Notes: a model not told the origin generated them from the letters alone. DNA of 64,000 nucleotides from Herbinix sp. (GCA_029239235.1 JAQZBD010000001.1:1-64000), one strand, 5' to 3'. Counted from the stretch's first letter, positions 9,738 to 20,271 are shown. Numbers and translations are program-made.

Positions 9738-12644
9738 TTACACTCTTCTAATCTTCACCGGAACTGTCTTCAGCTTCTCATTAAGTAAGTCAAAGTCTAC
9801 CTCACCAAACATCATTCTAAGCATAAATGGATCTCCTGCCCTAAGTACATCCCCAATGCTATAGGGAAGCTCCATTCCCATCGTACCTTGTGAAGATGCA
9901 ATCAGTCTTGGCGCCATTTCATCTAAGATCGCCCTTGCCTCAGGAATGGAAATCAGTTCTCTTACAGGTGAGTCTAAATCATATGTGATCTCATAGGTTC
10001 TAGTGGTAGCATAATTAAAGGTATAGTTACCTGCTGTTAATGTAACCTTCACCTTATCCCCCGCCTGTTCTGCCTGTAAACCTTCGATACCTTTCACCGC
10101 AGCTAAGTCACAGTCCGGCAGATATGCAGTTGCTTCGGAGTCAAACGGTACCACAGCAGTTATAGTAAGGGTGCCATCATCTTCACGTTTCCAACCGCTT
10201 TCTATCACACCCATGGAAGACTTCACCTTTGCATGAGCATGGAACAGCTTTCCATAAATCTCCGGCTTTATCAGGAACTTCTTAAATCCTGGTGCTTCCT
10301 CTAACGGATTAATACCGCACATATTACGATACATCCATTCTACGATGGAACCGTAAGCGTAATGGTTCAAAGAGTTCATATCAGTACCGGAGATCTTGCC
10401 ATCCGGTAAAATGGAATTCCAACGTTCCCAAACGGTGGTTGCTCCCATCAACACCTCATACAGCCAACTTGGATAATCCTCCTGGAGGAAAATCTGATAT
10501 GCGCTGTCGCTGTCCCCATGATCAGAAAGGGAGCGGCATAAATATGGTGTACCGATAAAGCCGGTCTTTAAGTGCATATTACTTTTTCTCAGTAACGCCT
10601 GTAAATCTTTCACCACTCTGCTCTTTACCTCAGGCTCTACCAAATCAAATTGTAATGCTACCACATGTGCTGTTTGTGTAACAACTGTGGAGCGACCATT
10701 CTTTGAGAAGAATTCATCCTGAATTGCCTTCTTGATCTGCTCGGACAATTCCCCGTAATATTTCTCATCCTCAGTAATTCCAAGTACCTTGGCAGCCTTA
10801 GCAAGGATATTGGTTGAAAGTCTGTAGTAAGCAGATGCTAGCAATCCGTTATCCGTACCTCCTAAAACACCGCCGGGTACAGGACCATCCAGTGCCAGCC
10901 AGTCACCGAATTGGAAGCCTTCCAGCCAAAGCTTTCTGTCACCTCCCTTTACATCCTTACGACGAATCCAATCCACCCAGGTCTTCATGCTGACATACTG
11001 TCTTTCGAGGATAGTCTTATCTCCAAAGTGTAAATATACTTCCCACGGAACTACCGTAGCACAATCACTCCAAGCACAAGCACCGCCGCCTGCAAAGCTG
11101 GATTCTGAGCTACGAACCGTTGTAAAGGTTGGTATCGTGCTCGCTACCATACCATCTACTAACTTCTGCTCTTCATATAAATCCTGCATAAATTTAACAT
11201 AGAAGGCGTAAGTATCCATATTAAAGGAAGCAGTTCCCGCGAACACTTCTGTATCACCGGTCCAGCCCATTCTCTCATCACGCTGAGGGCAATCCGTAGG
11301 AACATCCAGGAAATTACCCTTCTGTCCCCACATAGCATTAAGGAAAAGACGGTTAACCAATGGGTCAGAGGTCTCAATGTGGCCGGTGGTCTCCAAATCA
11401 GAATAAACAACACATCCAACAAAATCATCTAAATTAATTGGCTCAGAGAATCCCTCCAGCTTAGCATAACGGAAACCATAGAAGGTTGTATGAGGCTCAA
11501 TCACACGCTCTGTTCCATCACAGATGTAAAGATACTCTGCCTTCGCTGTACGAAGATTGTCACGGTAGAAATTATCGTCCTGAAGAACCTCACCATGAGA
11601 AATCTTAATCTGGGTTCCCTTCTTCTCGCGAACCTTGATCCGTAACCAGCCTACCATGTTCTGTCCCATATCAAGTACCAGCTCGCCTGCCGGGGTATGA
11701 ATTAACTCAACTGGTTTGATGGTTTCCTTTACGATAACCGGAACAGATAACCGATCCACTACTTTTCCAAGAACTTTGGCATCATATTCTGCAACCTTAT
11801 CCCAGTTTTCATCATCACACTCCGTTGTTGACCAACCGGAGATCTCTTTGCCTGTATCATAAATCTCACCATCATAAATACCATCATCAACGATAGGGGA
11901 AGGTGCACATTTCCAGTCAATATCCGTGCCGATCACTTGTACACTGCCATCTTCCATAGTAAGACGTAATTCGCAAAGTAATGCAAAATCATGGCAATAA
12001 GGTTGATTTGCATCTCCAAAGGTACCAAAATGACCCTTTGCCCAGCCATTTGCTAACATTGCCCCAACAACGTTATCACCTTCCTTGATTACCTCTGTTA
12101 CATCATACGCCTGATACTGAACCCACTGATCATAGGTATTGCAATATGGGGTGAGACGCTCCTGTCCAACTCTGTCACCATTGATCTCCAGCTCATAAAG
12201 GCCCATACCGGTTACATAAGCTCTGGCTGACTTAATCTTGCCCTTAACAGAGAATGCTTTTCTCATATATGGATGAAGATTCTTATCTTCCCAGGTGGTA
12301 GTAATCCATTTTGCCTGCCAGCCATCTTCTCTTTTTCCTGTTTCAAACCAGTTTACCTCTGAGGTAGCTTCATCACCTGCATCGCCCCACACTTTTACTG
12401 TCCAGTAGTATCTTGTATATGGTGTCAATTCGATCGGGAGGTCAACTGCCAGGTTTGAAAGCTCTGCCTTCTTACCACTATCATAGAGAACCTCATTCAT
12501 ATTGGCATCTTTTGCTACTACAACCTGAGCTCCAGCCTGCTTCTTTGATACAGTATCTTCCGTAATCCAGGATACTGTTGCATGCACCATTCCATAACCC
12601 AGAGGGTTCACCATATGGTTTGTTTTACATGATGTAATCTTCAT
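9738..12644 (-). CDS. Alpha-L-rhamnosidase (GH78) with C-terminal helical accessory domain
   Basis: GH78 signatures: FLDVPTDCPQRDERMGWTGD, PSWLYEVLMGATTVWERWNSILPDGK, SLNHYAYGSIVEWMY. Confidence 0.92.
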   Translation of the reverse strand: MKITSCKTNHMVNPLGYGMVHATVSWITEDTVSKKQAGAQVVVAKDANMNEVLYDSGKKAELSNLAVDLPIELTPYTRYYWTVKVWGDAGDEATSEVNWFETGKREDGWQAKWITTTWEDKNLHPYMRKAFSVKGKIKSARAYVTGMGLYELEINGDRVGQERLTPYCNTYDQWVQYQAYDVTEVIKEGDNVVGAMLANGWAKGHFGTFGDANQPYCHDFALLCELRLTMEDGSVQVIGTDIDWKCAPSPIVDDGIYDGEIYDTGKEISGWSTTECDDENWDKVAEYDAKVLGKVVDRLSVPVIVKETIKPVELIHTPAGELVLDMGQNMVGWLRIKVREKKGTQIKISHGEVLQDDNFYRDNLRTAKAEYLYICDGTERVIEPHTTFYGFRYAKLEGFSEPINLDDFVGCVVYSDLETTGHIETSDPLVNRLFLNAMWGQKGNFLDVPTDCPQRDERMGWTGDTEVFAGTASFNMDTYAFYVKFMQDLYEEQKLVDGMVASTIPTFTTVRSSESSFAGGGACAWSDCATVVPWEVYLHFGDKTILERQYVSMKTWVDWIRRKDVKGGDRKLWLEGFQFGDWLALDGPVPGGVLGGTDNGLLASAYYRLSTNILAKAAKVLGITEDEKYYGELSEQIKKAIQDEFFSKNGRSTVVTQTAHVVALQFDLVEPEVKSRVVKDLQALLRKSNMHLKTGFIGTPYLCRSLSDHGDSDSAYQIFLQEDYPSWLYEVLMGATTVWERWNSILPDGKISGTDMNSLNHYAYGSIVEWMYRNMCGINPLEEAPGFKKFLIKPEIYGKLFHAHAKVKSSMGVIESGWKREDDGTLTITAVVPFDSEATAYLPDCDLAAVKGIEGLQAEQAGDKVKVTLTAGNYTFNYATTRTYEITYDLDSPVRELISIPEARAILDEMAPRLIASSQGTMGMELPYSIGDVLRAGDPFMLRMMFGEVDFDLLNEKLKTVPVKIRRV

Positions 12645-12885
12645 TTTCCTCTTCTCCTTTTCTATGTTCTTATCAATATTTATGTTACGATTTGCTCTTG
12701 ATAATAACGTTTACCCATCCTTACCTTTTCCCACAATAAGGACTTTGTATCAATTTACTTTATGCACAGATTATTTTAAAACATCAAAATATAACTAGCT
12801 AATTTATAGCATAAATTATATAATAATGCTTGTATTTAGGAAATATGGTAAGGTAACAACAAAAGTGTTGTGAGGTAAGATTATT

Positions 12886-13872
12886 ATGAATCAGGAATTA
12901 ATTAAACGTCTATGGATGCATACGGATAAAATAGATGAAGAGATTGAATTTAAACATAAGGATAAGTATTACGAGGAAAGAATCAAAAACCCGATGCCCC
13001 ATATTCCGCCTCTTTTACCGGCAGAATTATTTCTTTCCGATGCCTCCTCCCCGATCTTCATGTCGTTTCACCATGAAGAAGGTAATATGAACCGACATGC
13101 ACATGATTTCTTTGAATTAATCTATGTTTGTAAGGGATGTCCCATTGGTGTAATCAACGATCAGGAAATAGAGTTAAAGGAAGGCAATCTATGCATCATG
13201 AATCCAAATGCAGCGCATTTCTTCAAGCAATACTCCGAAACGACAGATCTGATTCTTAATATTGTGTTGCCGAAGGATTTATTTCAGAAGTCAATTTTCC
13301 GTATCCTGTTTAACGATCCGGTACTGAATGCTTTCTTTATACGCTATCGTTTGGAAAATGAGGATCAGCCCTCCTTCCTGTATTTACAGCATCTCGATAA
13401 GGATATTGATCACTTCATAGAAGTACTTGTGAAGGAATACCTGGACAAAATGCAGTATAGCCAGGTTATTATTGAGTCTTTATTAACCCTGATCTTCTCA
13501 TTTATTTTAAGGAATTATAAAGAAAAATCCAGTCATGGCAACAATACCATGACTGAAATTATTGATTACATCTATCTGAATTATCAAACAGTTACCATGA
13601 ATCATGTGGCAGAGCATTTTAATTACCACCCAAAATATCTGTCCACCTTAATTCATAGACAAACCGGACAAACCTTCCGTAGCCTGATTGTGAACATAAA
13701 GCTGCAGAATGCTCTGAATTATTTGCTTTATACCGACTATAGCATCGATCAAATCGTTGACTTGATTGGTTATAAGGATAAAAGCAGCTTCTATAGCCTG
13801 TTCAAGAAGGAATATCGTCTTAGTCCTGCAGAATATCGAAAACAATATTCGCTGCTACAGAGTAAGCTATAA
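12886..13872 (+). CDS. AraC-family transcriptional regulator with cupin N-domain
   Basis: N-term HAHDFFELIYVCKG; C-term two HTH motifs ...IDQIVDLIGYKDKSSFYSLFKKEYRLSPAEYRKQY; divergent from GH78. Confidence 0.88.
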   Translation: MNQELIKRLWMHTDKIDEEIEFKHKDKYYEERIKNPMPHIPPLLPAELFLSDASSPIFMSFHHEEGNMNRHAHDFFELIYVCKGCPIGVINDQEIELKEGNLCIMNPNAAHFFKQYSETTDLILNIVLPKDLFQKSIFRILFNDPVLNAFFIRYRLENEDQPSFLYLQHLDKDIDHFIEVLVKEYLDKMQYSQVIIESLLTLIFSFILRNYKEKSSHGNNTMTEIIDYIYLNYQTVTMNHVAEHFNYHPKYLSTLIHRQTGQTFRSLIVNIKLQNALNYLLYTDYSIDQIVDLIGYKDKSSFYSLFKKEYRLSPAEYRKQYSLLQSKL

Positions 13873-13953
13873 TTTTTATCAGTAGCTTACTCTTAGTTAT
13901 ATTGTTAACTTTACTTAATAAATTGTATAGATATTACACCTTTGGTTATTTAA

Positions 13954-14427
13954 TCAAGCATTCTTTTTTGCGAAAAACTTTTCCAAGGCGTCCCAGATAA
14001 TTGCATTATCATCGGTATCCTTTAATCCGGAGGTAGCAATAACACCAATCAAACTGCCGTTTCTGAGGCGGATTGGGAATGCACCGCCACAACGCGCAAA
14101 TTCACCCGGAATGATGGAGGGAGCATCCTGGGGCAATCCACGTTCATTTAGCTCCAGCGCTACTCTCATGCTACTCTTCCCAAAGGTCATTACCGTATTC
14201 TTTTTCGCCTTTAACCAACGTTCCTCTAGTCTACCTCTATCATTTGGGAAATAACGCATTACTGTAAAATCATTCACCGTTATCTCAAAGGCAACTGTTC
14301 CCGGATAATTTGTAGTTACCTCAAGTATCAGTTGTCCGATTTCTAAGGCATCATTGTGTGAAAATCCATCAAACTGGTATTCCTTCTCTTTTTCAATTAC
14401 TAATTGCAGAAATTCTTGATCATTCAT
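13954..14427 (-). CDS. UPF0303/DUF336 (GlcG/HbpS-like) family protein
   Basis: FARCGGAFPIRLRNGSLIGVIATSGLKDTDD. Confidence 0.7.
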   Translation of the reverse strand: MNDQEFLQLVIEKEKEYQFDGFSHNDALEIGQLILEVTTNYPGTVAFEITVNDFTVMRYFPNDRGRLEERWLKAKKNTVMTFGKSSMRVALELNERGLPQDAPSIIPGEFARCGGAFPIRLRNGSLIGVIATSGLKDTDDNAIIWDALEKFFAKKNA

Positions 14428-14555
14428 TGTAAATCCTCCCTATATGTGATGATTCTTTTGTAATTTTACTTCGATATCTTCTATTTTACTCTGGATAGGT
14501 TTTGATTTCAATCAAATAAGTTATCTCCCCATAGTACGTACTTTTCATCAAGCTT

Positions 14556-14870
14556 CTAATCCATATGAAAGACTTCAATTAAATCCATGCTTACTGGGGA
14601 ATTATCTTCATATGTCTCCATGATGTCAGCCATATAATCCCACCACTGTCTTACCACTGGGTTGAGATAAAGCTGATCTGCTTGGTTATGATCCTTCAGC
14701 TTTTGGGTAGCAAACAGTATGTTTGTCTCTGGGTCAAGATAGATGGAGTAGTCTGAAATACCTGCTTCTTCTAACACCTTGACCAGTTCCGGCCAAATCT
14801 CATCATGGCGCCTCTTATATTCTTCTTCATAACCAGGCTTTAGTTTCATTTTAAATGCGGAGCGTATCAT
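14556..14870 (-). CDS. rhaM: L-rhamnose mutarotase
   Basis: MIRSAFKMKLKPGYEEEYKRRHDEIWPELVKVLEEAGISDYSIYLDPETNILFA ... WWDYMADIME. Confidence 0.88.
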   Translation of the reverse strand: MIRSAFKMKLKPGYEEEYKRRHDEIWPELVKVLEEAGISDYSIYLDPETNILFATQKLKDHNQADQLYLNPVVRQWWDYMADIMETYEDNSPVSMDLIEVFHMD

Positions 14871-15106
14871 ATTATATTCTCCCTTCTATTTTCATATCTG
14901 GAAAGTTAGCTTCATGCATCTATGACCGTGCAATTCTGATTTATTAACATAATATGATGGTAGCTTCCTGTTTAAATCTACTAAACTTAATTATTAACTT
15001 TTCATTTTAAATCTCATTTATATAGGTTGCCTATGCGAAGGAATGATTTCCATTCAAATCTCCGCTTCTGCAAAAATCAAACCAATTATTTACACAGCGC
15101 TGCATT

Positions 15107-15928
15107 CTATTTTTGAGATGTTTTTACTGGTATGCAATGTTCTCCGACCCAACTTTTTAGGTCAGGATATTTTGCATTTAAGTAATCTACAAATTTAGAA
15201 GGATCCTCGCTGTTTGCAGCAAACATCTCATAATGACCGGGTACAGCCAGTCCAGGTTTGATCGTCCCTGCCAAATCAACCGCCTCCTGAAATGTCATAT
15301 TTCCAATACAACCGGCTTTATATCGAACCGCATCCCGTCCATTAATCGGAATAAATGCAACAGTAATTGGACTTAAATGCTTGATTTTTTCTGCCATACC
15401 ATCATAAATACAGGTATCCCCTGAATGATAAAAACTAACTTTCCCATTTCCGACTACATGTCCCATATATGGATATAGCCCAGTTTTAGGATCACGATCC
15501 AAAAATTCATGTGCTGCAGCGATTCCTGTTATACTCAAGCCTTTGCATATCATGGTTTTTTCATCCTCGCTTCCAATGAAACGAGACCTTGGTATCAATA
15601 ATTCATCACTGACTTTTTTGGCTATTGCTTCCGGAACAATAAATATAGCTTCTGGAGAGGCTTTTGCTATTCCAACCCAAGCTTCTCTGTCAATGTGATC
15701 AATATGATCATGCGAACCGATCACAATATCAGCATTTGTGATTTCCGAACTTTTAAATACTGGTTCCACTTGTCTGCCCTCCATTTCTGAAAGGAATGCA
15801 TCAACATAAATTATCTTGTCTGCAATTTTTATTACATAACCTAATTGTCCCAGCCACCAGAAAACCATTTCATTATTCGCACATTTTGTTTGATTAATCT
15901 CTTCAATTAGTTGATTACCTTTTTTCAT
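15107..15928 (-). CDS. MBL-fold metallohydrolase (UlaG-like)
   Basis: SHDHIDHIDREAW, FYHSGDT, PGHYEMF. Confidence 0.75.
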   Translation of the reverse strand: MKKGNQLIEEINQTKCANNEMVFWWLGQLGYVIKIADKIIYVDAFLSEMEGRQVEPVFKSSEITNADIVIGSHDHIDHIDREAWVGIAKASPEAIFIVPEAIAKKVSDELLIPRSRFIGSEDEKTMICKGLSITGIAAAHEFLDRDPKTGLYPYMGHVVGNGKVSFYHSGDTCIYDGMAEKIKHLSPITVAFIPINGRDAVRYKAGCIGNMTFQEAVDLAGTIKPGLAVPGHYEMFAANSEDPSKFVDYLNAKYPDLKSWVGEHCIPVKTSQK

Positions 15929-16132
15929 TTTATCCTCCAGTTACTTTTTCAAGTTTAATAAAAAAGAAAGTCGATAACAATTTCACTTAATATATAGATA
16001 AAGTATCATTCAACAAAACTTTTATCAACACCTATGTCAATTTATTTTAATTTTCAAATAACTCTTTTTAAATACTCATCGGTACTTTTCATATCCAAAG
16101 GGATAGTGCGATTACTATATAATAATAAAAAG

Positions 16133-16164
16133 AGCGAAGCTACGAATCACTTCATAACTTCGCT
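16133..16164 (-). terminator. Intrinsic terminator downstream of YitT gene
   Basis: Minus strand AGCGAAG...CTTCGCT followed by CTTTTTATTATTATA. Confidence 0.65.
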
Positions 16165-16204
16165 ACAGCGAATACTTTCTCCAGAAGAAAGTCTGGAACT
16201 TTTA

Positions 16205-17038
16205 TTACTCCTGGGGATATCCCCTACCAATTAACCCTGCAGATTGAGTTACATATACGAAGCTATCATCCTTAAGCTCCTTAATATATTCTTTCAACTG
16301 CATCAGCTCATGCTTATTAACAACGGTTTCTACAAGCATCTTTTTCTTTACATTAGAGGTATCCAGTCCTTGAATAAAGGTCACGCTTCTATGTAGGTTT
16401 TTACTTACGTAATCAGTAACCTCTAAGTACTTGTCAGACATGATTCTCACAATAAAATAGCGTTCTGTTCCCATAATCACCATATCCGTAACCTTACTGC
16501 AGATGAAATTACAGATCAAGGAATAAATGATCAAAGTAATATCACCATACAAGATAGAGGAAGCGATAATTATGGTATTTGAAATCATAAAAAAGGTTCC
16601 AACAGTCATACCCTTCTTCTCTTTTAGATAAATACCTACGATGGATTCCGGCCCGTTTGCTACGGATTGTCTTAGAATCAAGCCTGTTGCCACACCAAGA
16701 AGGCATCCGCCCGTTACTGTCGCAATGATTGGATCTGTGATAAAATCAGGAAGGATCTTATCTACAATACCAATGTAGAAGGTGAAAGTAAAATAACTGG
16801 CCGCTGCATAAAATACCTGCTTCCGATCATATGCAATCAAAGACCAAAGAAAGACCGGAATGCACAATACCACTAACACCAGCTGCATATTCAAACCGAA
16901 CATCCTGTTAAGGACTGTAGCAACACCCCCAAAACCTGTAGCTACTAAACCATTAGGCACCATGACCAGATTAAAGGCACAAGCAGCGATAAACTGCCCA
17001 ATCAAAATCCAGGCCAATCTCTTTACAACTTTTGTCAT
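16205..17038 (-). CDS. YitT family membrane protein (DUF161/DUF2179)
   Basis: N-term GLVATGFGGVATVLN, GLILRQSVANGPESI; C-term DUF2179-like region. Confidence 0.85.
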   Translation of the reverse strand: MTKVVKRLAWILIGQFIAACAFNLVMVPNGLVATGFGGVATVLNRMFGLNMQLVLVVLCIPVFLWSLIAYDRKQVFYAAASYFTFTFYIGIVDKILPDFITDPIIATVTGGCLLGVATGLILRQSVANGPESIVGIYLKEKKGMTVGTFFMISNTIIIASSILYGDITLIIYSLICNFICSKVTDMVIMGTERYFIVRIMSDKYLEVTDYVSKNLHRSVTFIQGLDTSNVKKKMLVETVVNKHELMQLKEYIKELKDDSFVYVTQSAGLIGRGYPQE

Positions 17039-17205
17039 AAAATAATTTTCTCCTTCGTTTATGCACATCTTACAATTTTATTATGCATTTTTGTACATAA
17101 TAACAACTTTTAAAACTTTAACATCACCGTAATAATCTGTCAACAAGATTTAATATGATGTATTTGTTGATGCTATACAGAATGAAGGATATATACCTAT
17201 TCATC

Positions 17206-17628
17206 CTATTGTAAATATTCCATTAGTTCGTCAATCCCTTTTCCAGACTTTGAATCCACAAAAAATATCTTGTCGCAGCCTGCCAGACGCAACCAGGCTT
17301 CGGCACGCCTCGGTATCCCTTCCGGATGCTCTATCTGAGTAACAATTCCAATGACCTCCCTATTAGCCATACAGGTAACATTCGGAGGTATCAAGGAATA
17401 ATCGTCCGCAGCACTGATTAATAAGCCTACGATTTCTGCTTCATAGGAATATAAGGCTAGAGCCCTTCCAAGATGCTTACTTTCTGCATATTCTCCAGGA
17501 GTATCAATAATTGATGTATAGAAATTCGTATACTGTGTCTTATGATACTTAATTTCCTCCCCTTTTAATGCCTGTGTCAAGGTCGTCTTACCTGCTCCGG
17601 TTCGTCCCATTAGTATAATTCGTTTCAT
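17206..17628 (-). CDS. EutP/PduV-like BMC-associated GTPase
   Basis: MKRIILMGRTGAGKTTLTQ Walker A; TQIEHPEGIPRRAEAWLRLAGCDKIFFVDSKSGKGIDEL typical of EutP/PduV. Confidence 0.88.
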   Translation of the reverse strand: MKRIILMGRTGAGKTTLTQALKGEEIKYHKTQYTNFYTSIIDTPGEYAESKHLGRALALYSYEAEIVGLLISAADDYSLIPPNVTCMANREVIGIVTQIEHPEGIPRRAEAWLRLAGCDKIFFVDSKSGKGIDELMEYLQ

Positions 17629-17738
17629 GTCAACCTCCGTCATTCCATGTACCAACAAAATTAATATCATATTTTAAAGCCAGTAATACCTTGCTATATC
17701 CCACGCCTCTTGAAAATCCACAATTATTATCTCCGCAT

Positions 17739-17776
17739 ATGTAAAAGGGCGCAGTATGACCCGCGCTCTTTTACAT
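17739..17776 (-). terminator. Hairpin between the EutS-like and EutP-like genes
   Basis: ATGTAAAAGGGCGC...GCGCTCTTTTACAT inverted repeat. Confidence 0.45.
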
Positions 17777-17817
17777 GTGATTTGATTTGAAATATTTTAA
17801 CAAATGTATTGGGAATA

Positions 17818-18195
17818 TCAAGTTTTTGTAATGCTGCATACTTCGAAGCTAAGCTTCTCTTCCACGTATTCAACAATTGACTGTAGCGCTGTTTCCACCT
17901 GTGATACAGTCCCGGTTATAATAACGGTGCCGCTGAAGCGGTCAACAAAACCAAGATCAACACCTGCGGACTTTATAGCAATATCACTCGCAATAATAGC
18001 AGTTTCACTCGGAGATATCGTCAGAATTCCAATTGCTGCACTATGATAATCCAGTTCTGGATTCAGTCCTAATTTTTTATATAATATTTGATCCGGGTTG
18101 GCGATCACATGTGCCAACGTAACCTGTTTACCAGGAACCAATTCCTGAACGATTCTCATCTTGCTATCACTCTGTAGTAAACTCTCTAAATCCAC
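17818..18195 (-). CDS. EutS/PduU-like circularly permuted BMC shell protein
   Basis: RIVQELVPGKQVTLAHVIANP...GAIGILTISPSETAIIASDIAIKSAGVDLGFVDRFSGTVIITG matches EutS pattern; GTG start with SD AAGGAG. Confidence 0.92.
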   Translation of the reverse strand: MDLESLLQSDSKMRIVQELVPGKQVTLAHVIANPDQILYKKLGLNPELDYHSAAIGILTISPSETAIIASDIAIKSAGVDLGFVDRFSGTVIITGTVSQVETALQSIVEYVEEKLSFEVCSITKT

Positions 18196-18304
18196 GATAT
18201 CACTCCTTGTACTGAGCAACCTTATAAATGTTGCTAATTATATATGATTCCAGCTATTTCTGAGCCTTTATCTACAACAATAAAATTGTTCCGATCCTGA
18301 GGCT

Positions 18305-18475
18305 CTTGATAGCTTTTTTGATTAACTTTCTTTATAGCTTTCTTTGTTTAGCTCATCTGATTTAGCTTTCTGATTTAGCTTTCCGTTTTAGCTTTCCTAA
18401 GTAACTCTCTTAGTTTAACTTTTCTGAGTATCTTTTTTTAGCTTTCTGCATCACTGTCTGCGTAGCTTTCTAATC
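18305..18475. repeat. Degenerate AGCTTTC-containing short repeat array
   Basis: tagctttc/tagctttt-type units recur about eight times at irregular ~15-25-nt spacing in the rhaD-eutS gap. Confidence 0.5.
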
Positions 18476-19303
18476 TTCTTTTTTATATAGGAATTTTTCA
18501 TCCAAAGTCAATTTGAAATCCTTTGCAAGACTTCTAAAATTATTATCAGAAATCGTCTGGTGCTTATCATGTCTCATGGACAATACCTTAATCAGAATAT
18601 CTGCCGATTTTTCAACGGTATGCATCAGACCAAAGGTCAGGTCAAAGTCTGCACCGGAGCAGAACATTCCGTGATGTGCCCAGATTGCAACATCATATTT
18701 CTCCATCAATCTGCTGGTTTCTATCGCGATATCTCTACCACCAGGTACCATCCAGCCAATAACACCAACACCTGCTGGGAATACCACTGGACATTCCGTA
18801 GCCATCTCCCAAAGCTCTCTGGTGAATACTTCATCTGATAAAGGAAGTACAAAGGTTAACGCAATCACATTGGTGGTATGAGCATGATAAATCACTCGAT
18901 GTACACCATTTGATACCCGCTTCTTCACTTCATGATTCATTAAATGAGTAGGAAGCTCACTCGTAGGTCTTCCGCCCTCCACAAGTCCCCAACGAATTCT
19001 GTAATTTTCACCAGTTTCATCAATTTCAATAATCGTGATACAGGTTTCAGGGTCAATTGCGATATTTCTAAAGTATTTTCCACCACCGGTTACCAAGAAA
19101 AACTCTCCTGCAAGTCCCGGTACACTGGTACCGATTGGAGTCCAATCACCAGGGCAGTTCAATCTGGAGCTAACTGCTTCTACTTCCTCCGGTTTAATAC
19201 GGTAGGATAAATTACCACCGTTTCTCTCATGCCAACCCTGAGCAAATCCATCGTCAGCCATTCGAATAAAATCTTTTACAAATTTGGTATCAAGAATCGT
19301 CAT
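18470..19303 (-). CDS. rhaD: Rhamnulose-1-phosphate aldolase
   Basis: DDGFAQGWHERNGGNLSYRI, GTSVPGLAGEFFLVTGGGKYFRN, VIYHAHTTNVIALTF, WAHHGMFCSGADFDLTFGLMHTVEKSADI. Confidence 0.9.
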   Translation of the reverse strand: MTILDTKFVKDFIRMADDGFAQGWHERNGGNLSYRIKPEEVEAVSSRLNCPGDWTPIGTSVPGLAGEFFLVTGGGKYFRNIAIDPETCITIIEIDETGENYRIRWGLVEGGRPTSELPTHLMNHEVKKRVSNGVHRVIYHAHTTNVIALTFVLPLSDEVFTRELWEMATECPVVFPAGVGVIGWMVPGGRDIAIETSRLMEKYDVAIWAHHGMFCSGADFDLTFGLMHTVEKSADILIKVLSMRHDKHQTISDNNFRSLAKDFKLTLDEKFLYKKED

Positions 19304-19453
19304 AGGCAAAACCTCCATTAAATAAATTTTAGTATTTCCTGGTCTTTACTAACTTAATTCTACCCTTATTTTTAATTTAAATAACGATTACTATACTCCG
19401 CTCATTTTACACCTTGGTGTATATAGCCAAATTGTGATAAATTTATCGATTTA

Positions 19454-20245
19454 TTATCCCCCGATTTGGCATTGTAAACCTGACTGACTTGCTGCTTCTA
19501 ACAATTGCTGCATATAGTCATTATCAGGAGGTACAACCTCAGCTAATTCATATTTTCTTCCAAGACCTTCATATTTATCCTGACCTAGACGGTGATATGG
19601 CAGAAGATGCAATTCTTTTACTCCTGGGAGACTCTTTGCAAATCTTGCAATCTCCATAATTTCTTCCTTGGTATGATTAAAGGTTGGAACAACTGGTACT
19701 CTAATAATTAAATTAGTTCCTGCTTCCGCTATTTTTCGGGCATTTTCCAAAATCAGCTCATTGGGCTGACTGGTGAACTGCTCATGCTTTTTGCTGTCCA
19801 TATGTTTAATGTCCATCAAAAAAGTATCTATATAAGGCAAATATCTCTGAATAATATCAAAGCTTGTAAACCCGGCAGTTTCTATTGCTGTGTTAATTCC
19901 ATAATCCTGACAGGCTTTTAATAACTCCACAGCAAAATCAGGCTGTAGCAAGGCTTCCCCACCGGATAAGGTAACTCCACCACCGGACCTGCGGTAATAA
20001 CCGTAGTCCTTTTTAATTTCTTCCATCATTTCCTCTACGGTAACATCCCGTCCAATGATTTTGTCTTTTCCCTGAACCTTCATCGTCTGGATTTCCTGCT
20101 GTTGTGATTCCGGATTGCAGCACCACTTGCAGCGAAGTCTGCACCCTTTTAGGAAAATGATGGTTCTGATTCCCGGACCATCATGGATGGAAAATCTCTG
20201 TATGTCAAATATACGGCCGGTAACGGCTTTTTTATCCATTTCCAT
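19454..20245 (-). CDS. Glycyl-radical enzyme activating enzyme (radical SAM)
   Basis: FSIHDGPGIRTIIFLKGCRLRCKWCCNPES (CX3CX2C), GGGVTLSGGEALLQ, downstream of the GRE. Confidence 0.93.
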   Translation of the reverse strand: MEMDKKAVTGRIFDIQRFSIHDGPGIRTIIFLKGCRLRCKWCCNPESQQQEIQTMKVQGKDKIIGRDVTVEEMMEEIKKDYGYYRRSGGGVTLSGGEALLQPDFAVELLKACQDYGINTAIETAGFTSFDIIQRYLPYIDTFLMDIKHMDSKKHEQFTSQPNELILENARKIAEAGTNLIIRVPVVPTFNHTKEEIMEIARFAKSLPGVKELHLLPYHRLGQDKYEGLGRKYELAEVVPPDNDYMQQLLEAASQSGLQCQIGG

Positions 20246-20271
20246 CACTGTTATACTCCTTTTATCCTGCT

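Noticed and set aside
11159-11428. 89-aa minus ORF inside GH78
   Set aside because: Out-of-frame shadow ORF within a well-supported enzyme.
12690-12730. CcpA cre site upstream of GH78 (TGGGTAAACGTTATTA)
   Set aside because: Core spacing does not match the cre consensus well enough to call.
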